Shown: positions 35,091 through 42,447 of the stretch, one piece after another
How the letters are laid out: each line of letters starts with the position of its first letter
Numbering within the stretch: position 1 is the stretch's first letter
DNA from: Archangium lansingense
GTDB lineage: Bacteria > Myxococcota > Myxococcia > Myxococcales > Myxococcaceae
Reading direction: 5' to 3'
NCBI RefSeq assembly: GCF_026626635.1
Contig: NZ_JAPNKA010000001.1
Location: forward strand, 1,798,001-1,862,000
Length of the DNA stretch: 64,000 bases
Translations under genes and position numbers: made by a program
Notes under the pieces: model-generated
Seen by the model: only the letters and a program-made list of their open reading frames with translations
Told to the model about the DNA's origin: nothing
Databases searched by the model: none

Positions 35091-35135
35091 CCCCACCTCC
35101 TCTGCACTTATTTGAGCCTGCCCATAGTCACCTGA
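33423..35135 (+). CDS. Large serine recombinase
   Basis: A predicted 570-aa site-specific recombinase. The resolvase domain (1-~150) has catalytic Ser in LYARVSTTRQ, plus VYAPDRLARNYVHQ and IAEYERAKILERTRRG. The Recombinase domain follows (NPPYGYRVV; QSTVYTLLTNPAYAG). A zinc ribbon (VVCGGCGLRMEC to YYACQRR) and a long coiled coil (ERARLEGACRHLQGQIDR) complete it. GGAGGAGGGCC precedes the ATG. The native end is probably CRLRPD at the element terminus; the last ~38 residues are read from IS91 sequence in a foreign frame because the insertion removed the stop. Probably still functional. Confidence 0.9.
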   Translation: MTHRTALYARVSTTRQQEERTVASQLAALEKAAEGMGLVVAAEHRYVDEGYSGSRLDRPGLDALRDAAADGLLDLVLVYAPDRLARNYVHQQIVLEELGKRGVQVHFLERPVSQKPEDLLLVQMQGVIAEYERAKILERTRRGRLHKVKSGQMLPFYNPPYGYRVVRTPQVPQGVVVVDEVEATHVRQMYGWVLEEDLSARQVARRLNAQGVRPRKASLWRQSTVYTLLTNPAYAGMATYGKREPVEPTRPRHPGKYRKNPKSSHRARPRAQWLLVPVPALVGEQEQREVRERLARNKLLSPRNVRHDYLLRSLVVCGGCGLRMECHHLTHRQRHPYEYHYYACQRRSAVDTGRAERCTARRVRAEELDAVVWKALCDWLKQPQMLQKEVETWQERRENSQAAHQERARLEGACRHLQGQIDRLIDAYQQGAIEVEELKVRRERLEASLQATRARVEHLEAQHAEGARMERLGADLEAFAAAIRDGLEALDFAGRQRLVRLLVERVIVLGEDVTIEHVVPLSGRFCRLRPDDRCVRVLEVWRQAAGVGVRDGLLIMPHLLCTYLSLPIVT

Positions 35136-35168
35136 CATGTAGCACTGGGCTCTCTCGAACTTCATTGT

Positions 35169-35522
35169 TCATCGCTTCGCTGCTCGTCCCTTGCCTCTGC
35201 GTGAAGTGCTCCTCCGTGCAGGTCTCAACGTAGGACTGTCCGCGAGAGTGGGCACGACCGGCGAGCCGCGTCTCTGATCGAGCGCCGCCTGCACGGCCTG
35301 GGCAAGCTTCAATAGCGCGGGGACCGAGAGGCGGACCTCCCGGCCACCGACCCTCGGCGGAACGAGGGGTGGGGCACGGTCCGTCCACTCGAGCGGCAGG
35401 CGCATGTACTAGCCGGGAGGATGCTCCACGTCCACGTAGCGCCGGCCATCCTGGCTGCGGATGAACCGAGCGACTGGCAGCTCCACTCCCTTGAGGGGAT
35501 GAATCGGCAGCGTGACGGTCAC
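35169..35522 (-). pseudogene. DUF5372-like gene with in-frame stop
   Basis: From GTG at 35522 the frame reads TVTLPIHPLKGVELPVARFI then DGRRYVDVEHPPG, hits TAG at 35411-35409 (where the intact copy at 42836-43252 has Trp) and continues YMRLPLEWTDRAPPLVPP to the stop at 35169. It resembles small proteins annotated DUF5372, found next to recombinases and IS91 elements. As in the second copy it is divergent from an IS91 transposase fragment. Confidence 0.7.
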
Positions 35523-35571
35523 GCGCTCAATCAAGGGTGGAGGACCCGTGGCAGTGTGTCGATGTCGTCTG

Positions 35572-36284
35572 GAGCGGCTATGCCGCTACGGGGCGCGTGG
35601 CGCACTGGCGCTGGAGCGTTTGTCACGAGCGGAGGACGGCCGCATCGCCTATCGCATGAAGCGCCCGCTGCCGGACGGCACCACGCACCTGCTCTTCACC
35701 GGGCTGGAACTTTTACGGCGTGTGGCGTCCCTGGTGCCTCCGCCTCGGGCAAACCTCACGAGGTTCCACGGCGTCTTCGCTCCAGGCGCCAGACTGCGGC
35801 CATTTCTGGTCCCCCAAGAGGAGGAGGCGAGCGCGAGGCTTGAGGTAGCGGCCAGGAAGGAGCGGATGAAGGAGAGGACGCCGCGAGTGGACTGGGCGGA
35901 ACTGCTGAGGAGGACGTTCAACTTGGACATTTTCGCCTGCGCCCGTTGTGGGGGCAGGCGCCGGGTGCTGGCGTACCTGACGGCCCGCAGAGCGGTGCGC
36001 TCGATATTGGAGCACCTGGGCCTTGCCTGGCAGCCGCCGAGGCGGGCCCCGGCACAGGGGCCCCCGCGGAGCTCCTGGTGCTGAACTCTCAGCCGCTGGC
36101 GCCAAGCAACCCCAGGACGCTGCCGCCTCCCTCTGCTGGGGCCAGGCTGAGCACAGGTGTGCCTCCATCGCCTGCAGGGCCGGGACACCGGCCCGGCCAA
36201 CGGCTCGGCTGGCACCCGGCAGCAGCCCTCCTACCCCGCTGGGCCCGGGGCCCCACCCCGCAAAAGGGCCTTCATTTTTCCTAT
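35572..36284 (+). mobile_element. IS91-family transposase C-terminal relic, copy A
   Basis: Coding from 35572 to 36084 reads RLCRYGARGALALERLSRAE, AYRMKRPLPDGTTHLLFTGL, LVPPPRANLTRFHGVFAPGA, RTFNLDIFACARCGGRRRVL. This is the C-terminal half of an IS91/IS801-type Y2 rolling-circle transposase. The HUH and tyrosine region is missing. A non-coding 3' tail of ~200 bp follows and ends near TTTTTCCTATG at 36284, comparable with the other copies' ends. Confidence 0.85.
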
Positions 36285-36290
36285 GCTCTG
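36278..36290. repeat. 13-bp direct repeat, left copy
   Basis: TTCCTATGCTCTG, at the junction of the IS91 tail and the FN3/FG-GAP coding segment. An identical copy lies at 37659-37671. Confidence 0.8.
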
Positions 36291-37658
36291 ACGTGACGGC
36301 GCTCCTCGGTGATGGCTACGCCATCGTGCGGTGGTCCGGTGCCAACAACCCGGACCCCCAGTACTGCGGCCGCATGTCCTGGCTGACGTGCATCACCGCC
36401 TACACGGTGACGGCGCAGCCCGGTGGCGCCACGGTGACCGTCGAGCAGCCCGTCAGCGTGGACCCCTCGACCTACGTGCACCGCGTGGGCAACAGCCACG
36501 CCGTGCTCACCGGATTGGTCGCGGGGACGACCTACACCTTCACCGTCCAGGCGACCAACAGCGTGGGGACCGGGCCTGCCTCGAACACTACCCCTCCCGC
36601 CATCCCGCAGTGCTCCACCTTCGCCGCCCAGGCCCTCCAGCCGCTGACGCCCTCCTCGACGAACATCAAGGCGTACGCCAGCGTCGAGACCGGGGACGTG
36701 AATGGTGACGGGCGACCGGACGTGGTCGCCGTGGGCCACTCGGTGGACGTGCTCCTCAACCCGGGAGACGGGAGCCTGTCGGCGCCGACGAGCCTCGCGC
36801 GGGGGGAGGGCTTCCACTCGGCGGTCCTCTCGGACCTGGATGGAGACACGCAGGTGGACCTCGCCGTCGGACAGGGCGACACCGTGCGGGTCTTCCGCAA
36901 TACGGGAGGCGGCACCTTCGCCGCTCCCACCTCGCTCCCGGTGGGGGCCACCCTCTCGGACTTTCGCGCCGCGGACGTGAATGGGGATGGCGAGGTGGAT
37001 CTGGTGACCTCGGGGGACAAGGCCGTGCGGGTCCACCTCAACACGGGCGAGGGCAGCTTCTCCCCGCCCACGGTCCTGGCGCTGAACGGCAACGCCGGTT
37101 GGCTCGCGCTCGGCGACCTGAACGGAGATGGGAAGGTGGACCTCGCCGTCACGGAAGGCCTCCACGTGAGCGTGTTCCTCAACGCGGGCAACGGCGCCTT
37201 CGGGACCCGCACGACCTATCTCGTGGGGTACGCCACCTTCACGACGGCCGGGCCCGCCTCCCTGGAGCTCGCCGACCTGGACGGCGATGGCCGGCCGGAG
37301 CTGCTCACCTCGGCCTTCAACGTGGCCGTGCTCCCCAATCAGGGGGACGGCACCTTCGGGCCGAAGCAGGAGTTCTCGACGGGGGCCATCCCCGCGGGCC
37401 AGCTCGCCCTCGGCGACGTGAACCGCGACGGAGCACGAGACGTCGTCCTGGTCATGCAGAGCGTCTTCGGCCCGACGCAGGTGCTGACCGGGAACCTGGT
37501 GGCCGTCATGATCAATGACGGGCAGGGGATGCTCGGCGCCCCCATCCCCTTCCCCATCCAACCCCATCCCGGCGATCTGGCCGTCGAGGATCTGGATGGG
37601 GACGGGCGGGTGGACATCGCCGTGGTGAACAAGGCGTCCGAGGAGCTCGGCATCCTGC
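36291..37658 (+). pseudogene. FN3 plus FG-GAP surface protein, 5'-truncated
   Basis: An open segment of ~455 codons. An FN3 domain (YAIVRWSGANNP; TGLVAGTTYTFTVQATNSVG) precedes about seven FG-GAP/VCBS repeats with calcium-binding DxNxDGxxD loops (DVNGDGRPDVVA, DLDGDTQVDLAV, DVNGDGEVDLVT, DLNGDGKVDLAV, DLDGDGRPELLT, DVNRDGARDVVL, DLDGDGRVDIAV). Such beta-propellers occur in secreted adhesins and lectins. There is no start or signal peptide: the frame enters directly from IS91 sequence, and at 37659 it runs into a CBS-domain segment. It is therefore a fragment of an exported protein. Confidence 0.8.
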
Positions 37659-37671
37659 TTCCTATGCTCTG
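37659..37671. repeat. 13-bp direct repeat, right copy
   Basis: TTCCTATGCTCTG, identical to 36278-36290, at the point where FG-GAP coding gives way to a CBS-domain segment in the same frame. Confidence 0.8.
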
Positions 37672-38287
37672 GCCCCAGGCTGAAACCCAGCTGCGCGACG
37701 TGGTCGCGAACCTGATGTCGCCCGACCCGTACGTCCTGAAGACGGGTTCGCCGGTGCAGAGGGCCATGGAGATCTTCGAGGACGAGCGCATCGGCGCGAT
37801 CTTGATCGTGGATGAGGGCGAACGGCTGGTGGGAATACTCTCCTACGTTGACGTGATCGATGGGATTCAGCGCCAGTTGGCGCAGCCTGGGAAGGCAGAG
37901 CGGTCGTCCTCCCCTCCCGTCGTTCCGCCCGCGGAGAACCTGGAGAAGACGAGAGAGCTCACCGGAAACGATGCGACACCTGCCGAGGCCACCTTGGGTT
38001 CGATCGAGCCTCCGCCTCAGCAGCAGGCCGACCTCACCCCCGGGGGGCGGGAAATAGAGGAGGAGCCGGTTCCGGAGGACCTACTCCCCACCATGTCGAG
38101 GGCCCCGGGGCCAACGAGGAGGAGCCCCAGGCCTGGGCCGCTTCGGAGAGCGAGCGACCGGAATCCTGACCCCGAGCCCAGGACCTACGGGCACTGCCGT
38201 GGGCCGCCGAGCGTGCCGCCCCGTGGAGTGAAGCCTTCTCACACTGGGACAAGCCCTGGCTCTCCTCCTTGCCTTGTGAAGGGCTGA
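37672..38287 (+). pseudogene. CBS-domain protein, 5'-truncated
   Basis: The frame continues from the FG-GAP segment and encodes one CBS module (VVANLMSPDPYVLKTGSPVQ, then IGAILIVDEGERLVGILSYV) and a Pro/Glu-rich tail. CBS modules bind adenosyl ligands and normally regulate a partner domain or gene. There is no own start codon with a ribosome site and the front is lost at the 13-bp repeat, so this is a remnant. The last ~60 codons are low-complexity and probably not native. Confidence 0.6.
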
Positions 38288-38517
38288 CCGCACGTTGCCC
38301 TTCTACGCAAAGGGGAACACGGGGGACCGGGCATGTCATGCCGACGCGTTGGAGGGGATACATCGTTCCTTTGAGCATCACTCTCCAGGCCGAGCTGGAG
38401 CTGAAGGAGGCCAGCACGGCCATCGGGACCCCCGGACCAGGCAGCAGTGAGCCCCGGTACAGCATGGGCCGTCGTCTCGACGGCTCGTCGAAGGTCTCCC
38501 GGGTGAAGGAACGCGTG

Positions 38518-39864
38518 ATGGAAGAGCTGCGCGACCGGCATTGGACAGAACTGGTGACCAACCTTCAGTTCGGGCGGTGCGTCCTGGTCCTGGGGCCGGA
38601 AATCGAGGTCGAGCCGCCTGCCGGTGAGGCGCAGGCGGGGTCGGCCTGTACCTGGGCGGATCGGCTGGCCGAGCACCTGACCAACGCCCTGCTGGAGGAG
38701 AAGAAAAACGTTCCCCAGCGGGCCCTGATGGCCGTTGCGCAGCAGTACGAGGATGAGCGCGGTTTCGGGCCCGACAGCCTGCAGTCCCAAACGGCCAGGT
38801 TCGCTCGGACGTGCGGGCTCAAGCCTTCCGCGACGCATCGCCTGCTGGCCAAGCTTCCGTTCAACCTCGTCCTCTCGACCAGCCACGACGAGTTGATCAC
38901 CCAGGCGATGTGGGATGAGCACAAGCATCCTGACGTCGCCTTCTATCACCTCCGGGGGGATAGGCGTGACAACCCGGAGCTGCCTGCTCTTGGAAGCCCC
39001 AGCTCTCCGCAGATCTACCATCTCTTCGGAAGCACGAGGGACCCCTACTCCCTCGTCCTGAGCGAGAACGACCTCCTCGACTTCCTGATTGCCGTCGTCT
39101 CCAAGAATCCGCCGCTCCCCAACAACCTCGTCAAGGTCCTCGAGCACGCCTTGAGCTTCCTCTTCGTGGGTTTCGGCATCAGGTACTCGTACCTCCGGGT
39201 GTTGTTGAAGTTCCTGGTGCGGGCCCTGAACCTGCCGAGCGCCAGCATCCGGTTCGTGATGGAGCCGCTGGAGAGCCTGCCGCGAGCGGACCGAGAGGAG
39301 ATGATCCTCTTCTATCAGCGCGGGACGCAGATCCTGTTCTGTGATGATCCCCCCATCCCCCGCTTCTTCGAACTGCTCGGCGAGAAGCTGGCTGCCGAGG
39401 GAGGGTACAGGGGGCCAACGCCCTCGAGGGGCACGCGGCCCAAGGTCTTCATCAGCTATACGCGGGCGGACGAGCCGCTGGCGGCGAAGCTGTACTCCAC
39501 CCTCAAGAGCAAGTCGTTCGACCCATGGTTCGACAAGCAATCCCTCGAGGGCGGAGACCCGTGGGACCAGGAGATCGAGAGCGGCCTGAGCGACACGGAC
39601 TTCGTGCTCGTCATCTACTCTCGAGCGTTGATCCATCAGTGGGATGGGTATGTGAACAAGGAGATCGGCCTTGCACGCGAGCGGGCGAAGTATGTCCGAG
39701 GGAAGTTCCTGGTCCCGCTGCGCACGGTGGAGCTCACCAACGAGGAGCGGATCAAGGAGCTCCAGGGGTATCATGAGATGGTCTTGCGTGAGGAGCAGTA
39801 CGAGCAGGACGTCGGGCAACTCGTCTCCCTGATGACGCGCGAATTCCAGCGACGAAGCCAGTAG
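38518..39864 (+). CDS. SIR2-like and TIR domain fusion (putative NADase effector)
   Basis: A predicted 448-aa protein. Residues ~1-300 resemble the SIR2_2 fold: TNLQFGRCVLVLGPEIE at the dinucleotide loop (the usual GAG is altered to GPE), NLVLSTSHDELI, and IYHLFGSTRDPYSLVLSEND with the His expected at the active site. Residues ~310-448 form a TIR domain: PKVFISYTRADEPLAAKLYS, FDPWFDKQSLEGGDPW, FVLVIYSRALIHQ, and NKEIGLARERA containing the Glu expected for NAD+ cleavage. TIR and SIR2 are both NAD-depleting effectors in anti-phage systems (Thoeris, DSR, SIR2-STAND Avs). AAGGA lies 7 bp before the chosen ATG. Seven bp downstream follows a STAND NTPase. Domain calls are strong; defence is inference. 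Confidence 0.85.
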   Translation: MEELRDRHWTELVTNLQFGRCVLVLGPEIEVEPPAGEAQAGSACTWADRLAEHLTNALLEEKKNVPQRALMAVAQQYEDERGFGPDSLQSQTARFARTCGLKPSATHRLLAKLPFNLVLSTSHDELITQAMWDEHKHPDVAFYHLRGDRRDNPELPALGSPSSPQIYHLFGSTRDPYSLVLSENDLLDFLIAVVSKNPPLPNNLVKVLEHALSFLFVGFGIRYSYLRVLLKFLVRALNLPSASIRFVMEPLESLPRADREEMILFYQRGTQILFCDDPPIPRFFELLGEKLAAEGGYRGPTPSRGTRPKVFISYTRADEPLAAKLYSTLKSKSFDPWFDKQSLEGGDPWDQEIESGLSDTDFVLVIYSRALIHQWDGYVNKEIGLARERAKYVRGKFLVPLRTVELTNEERIKELQGYHEMVLREEQYEQDVGQLVSLMTREFQRRSQ

Positions 39865-39871
39865 CCGGGCC

Positions 39872-41221
39872 ATGGATGGATCCCACAAAAGATATCCGGG
39901 CGCTCCGCCCTTCGAGGACGACGAGACCTCGCGGAAGGTGTTCTTCGGGCGGGAGCGGGAGTCGTGCGTCCTCAGCGATCAGATCATCACCAACCGGCTC
40001 GTCGTGGTGTACGCGAGATCGGGCGCGGGAAAGACCTCCCTGCTCAAGGCCGGGGTGGCGCAGCATCTGCGTGACGAGGGATTCCTCCCGCTGTTCATCC
40101 GGGTGAACGTCGTTGGCAGGAAGCCCCTCGAGCTCATCAACGAAAGCATAGGCCGCGAGGCCGCGCGGCAGGGCATCGAGTATGTGCCCGGCCGCATGGA
40201 TTCCCTCTGGCTCTTCGTCAAGACGGCGGAGCTGTGGCGGGGGGACTTCCTGCTGACGCCCGTGCTCATCTTCGACCAGTTCGAGGAGTTCTTCACCCTC
40301 CAGCCTCCTGAGTTCCGCAAGGAACTGCTGGAGGGGCTGGGGGCCCTGGTTCGAGGGGTCCGGCCTTCGGCGGCCCAGGGGTCGGGCGGCGCGCGTGAGG
40401 TGCCCGGTGCGCGACAGGACATCACTGATTCACCCCCCGCGGCGCGGGTGGTCCTGTCCCTCCGGGAGGACTTCCTCGGCTTCCTGGAGGAGGCCGCAGA
40501 TGTCCTCCCCCAGATTTTGTCCCAGCGTTTCCGCCTGGTGCCGCTCTCGGAGGCGGCCGCCATGCGCGCCTTCCAGGAGCCGTCCCGGGTCGACGACGCG
40601 GCCTTCGCGACGAGGCCGTTCGACATTCCCTCCGAGACCGTGGAGCAGGTGCTCAAAATCCTGTCCCGGAGGGGGCCGTCGCATGTGCAACAAGCGCAGT
40701 CCCGCACGACCATCGAGCTCTTCCAACTCCAGTTGCTCTGCCAGCACATCGAGGAGCTCGCGGCCCGGCGTCAGGCAGGTGGCGCTGACAGGGTCGCCGT
40801 GACGCTGCAGGACCTGGGGGGCGAGAGCGGGCTGCAGAGCATCCTCTCGGACTTCTACGTGCGGGTGCTCAACCTGATTCCCTCGATACAGAGCCGAAGC
40901 GCGGCCCGGAGTTTGTGTGAGCGCGCGCTGATCAGCCCCACCGGACGCCGGCTCAGCCTGGAGGAGTCCGAGATCGAGCGGAGATTCCACCTGTCCGTGG
41001 AGACACTCAGAATACTCACCCAGCAGCGGCTCCTGCGGGCGGAGCCGCATGCTGACTCGGTCTACTATGAGCTGAGCCATGACAGCCTCATCGAGCCCAT
41101 TCTCGCGAAGCGGCAGTACAGGCGGGAGCTGCTAGCAAAAGTCGGCGGCGTGCTCGGCGCCGTGCTGTATATTGCTATCGTTTCGCGCTCCCTATGGAAG
41201 GACAGGCGGAAGGGGAGATGA
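39872..41221 (+). CDS. STAND-family NTPase with C-terminal membrane helix
   Basis: A predicted 449-aa nSTAND1-like NTPase. The N-terminus has the class marker YPGAPPFEDDE then VFFGRERE. Walker A is YARSGAGKTSLL (Lys54-Thr55), Walker B VLIFDQFEEFF. The LREDFLGFLEE and RFRLVPLSEAAAMRAF motifs and a winged-helix region (~310-420, ending YYELSHDSLIEPIL) follow. A hydrophobic helix (VGGVLGAVLYIAIVSRSL) and basic tail end the protein; the WD40 or TPR sensor repeats usual for the class are absent. It begins 7 bp after the SIR2-TIR gene and surely shares its transcript. Likely role: NTP-gated switch controlling the upstream NADase, perhaps at the membrane. Confidence 0.85.
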   Translation: MDGSHKRYPGAPPFEDDETSRKVFFGRERESCVLSDQIITNRLVVVYARSGAGKTSLLKAGVAQHLRDEGFLPLFIRVNVVGRKPLELINESIGREAARQGIEYVPGRMDSLWLFVKTAELWRGDFLLTPVLIFDQFEEFFTLQPPEFRKELLEGLGALVRGVRPSAAQGSGGAREVPGARQDITDSPPAARVVLSLREDFLGFLEEAADVLPQILSQRFRLVPLSEAAAMRAFQEPSRVDDAAFATRPFDIPSETVEQVLKILSRRGPSHVQQAQSRTTIELFQLQLLCQHIEELAARRQAGGADRVAVTLQDLGGESGLQSILSDFYVRVLNLIPSIQSRSAARSLCERALISPTGRRLSLEESEIERRFHLSVETLRILTQQRLLRAEPHADSVYYELSHDSLIEPILAKRQYRRELLAKVGGVLGAVLYIAIVSRSLWKDRRKGR

Positions 41222-41363
41222 GCGGCCTCGTCCGGATGCGCCCTATCGGACTCCCACCTGCTCCCCTTCTCCAGCCTCGAGATTCCACCCGACGAGCGGT
41301 ACGGAGTGGCGACAGGGAGCCGATTGCGGTTGTTCCCGGCGGCCTCGACAATGCGGGAGGCGC

Positions 41364-41675
41364 ATGAAACCGCCGGACGGGGGTGTTGTGTCCCTGATGA
41401 ATCCGCAACTGCTCCTTCAGGACTCGCCGTCCTTCCGGCGCACGGTGGTGCTGATGGTGCTGATCGCCATCCTGCTGTTCGACTGGCAGCCGGACTCCCG
41501 CCTGCTCAGCAAGCCGGCGCAGCGGCGGGAGGAGGATAGGCCGCTGCCCGAGGATGGGAACGCGGTGGGCGCGCAGGCCGCGAGACCGCTCCGTTCCGCG
41601 CATCTGGACGCCGTGGTCCGGCCGCTGCCCGGAGTGCGGCAGGCGGCGAGGCGCCGTCCGGGACGTCACGGCTGA
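41364..41675 (+). CDS. Small membrane protein after STAND gene
   Basis: A predicted 103-aa protein with one transmembrane helix (RTVVLMVLIAILLFDW), then a charged Arg/Pro-rich tail. GGGAGG lies just upstream of the ATG, and a second methionine (MNPQLL) 11 codons on is an alternative start. It is 143 bp downstream of the STAND gene in the same direction and could be a third component of that operon or an unrelated short gene. No family recognised. The tail composition is poor, so the end may be frameshifted. Confidence 0.4.
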   Translation: MKPPDGGVVSLMNPQLLLQDSPSFRRTVVLMVLIAILLFDWQPDSRLLSKPAQRREEDRPLPEDGNAVGAQAARPLRSAHLDAVVRPLPGVRQAARRRPGRHG

Positions 41676-41684
41676 GCTCCGCTC

Positions 41685-42260
41685 CTACCCGGCCTCGGCC
41701 CGCTCCTTGATGCGAGCCAGCGCCTCACGCACCTGCGCGAGGTTGCTCCCGTCGTAGCGCAGGGCGTTGGGATGGGAGAAGCCCTCGTTCCAGCGCTGCG
41801 CGGGGAGGATGACGAGCCCGCGCGGACGCCACTGCAGCCAGCGCTCCACGTAGGGCGGCCAGTCGTCGACGAGCACCTTCCCGTAGACGAGCCCCTTGTC
41901 CATGGTGATGGTGACGGGGACTCCGGGCAGGTGCTCCTGGCACCACTCGAGCTTCTCCGTCCACGCGCTGGGGGCCGCGGCCGGGCCCTTGGTGAGCACG
42001 TGCACCTCGAAGTGCTGCGACTGGAGCTCGCCGAGCACGTCGAAGCCGAGCTTCAACCTCGGCAGGTGGCGCCACCAGCCGGGCTGACGCCGGATGAGGG
42101 CGCGGCGCTCGCGCAGCCACGGGTTGTGCTCCTCGTCCTCGGGGAACATGGCCGGGTCTCCGGGGCTCCGCAGCCGCTCCATGTCCCGGGCCATGGTGCC
42201 CTCGTAGTCGCACAGCGTCCCGTCCATGTCGACGAGCGCCACCAGCTCGGATTTGCGCAT
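41685..42260 (-). CDS. HAD-family 5'(3')-deoxyribonucleotidase-like protein
   Basis: A predicted 191-aa phosphatase of the NT5C group. HAD motif I is LVDMDGTLCDYEG, the motif II region is FEVHVLTKGP, and the motif III/IV region is DKGLVYGKVLVDDWPPYVER. The enzyme group dephosphorylates (deoxy)nucleoside monophosphates. Length is normal. It is followed after 16 bp by a transporter fragment in the opposite-facing neighbourhood created by an IS91 insertion. Function is confident at family level. Confidence 0.8.
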   Translation of the reverse strand: MRKSELVALVDMDGTLCDYEGTMARDMERLRSPGDPAMFPEDEEHNPWLRERRALIRRQPGWWRHLPRLKLGFDVLGELQSQHFEVHVLTKGPAAAPSAWTEKLEWCQEHLPGVPVTITMDKGLVYGKVLVDDWPPYVERWLQWRPRGLVILPAQRWNEGFSHPNALRYDGSNLAQVREALARIKERAEAG

Positions 42261-42276
42261 GCGCGGGAGACTACCC

Positions 42277-42447
42277 TCACCGCGAGGGCGCGGGGGCCTT
42301 GCGCTGGCGCGCGAGGAGCGCCAGGAACACGCCGCACAGCAGTGCGGAGCCCGCGCCCACCAGCCGGGGCGTCAGCGACTCGCCGAGCAGCAGCACGCCA
42401 CCCACCGCCGCCACCACCGGCACCGCGAGCTGCACCACGGCCGCCCG
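42277..42447 (-). pseudogene. EamA/DMT transporter C-terminal fragment
   Basis: The last ~57 codons of a DMT-superfamily exporter remain (AVVQLAVPVVAAVGGVLLLG, ESLTPRLVGAGSALLCGVFL, ALLARQRK). This is the terminal helix pair typical of EamA proteins. The 5' rest was replaced at ~42448 by IS91 transposase sequence. Confidence 0.75.

Noticed and set aside
36023..36290. Apparent N-terminus of a 754-aa FG-GAP/CBS protein.
   Set aside because: This part is IS91 3' tail read in a chance open frame; it has no signal peptide or ribosome site.
38518..39864. Classification as a Thoeris system.
   Set aside because: ThsA has SIR2 plus SLOG and ThsB is a separate TIR protein. Here SIR2 and TIR are fused and no SLOG domain is seen.
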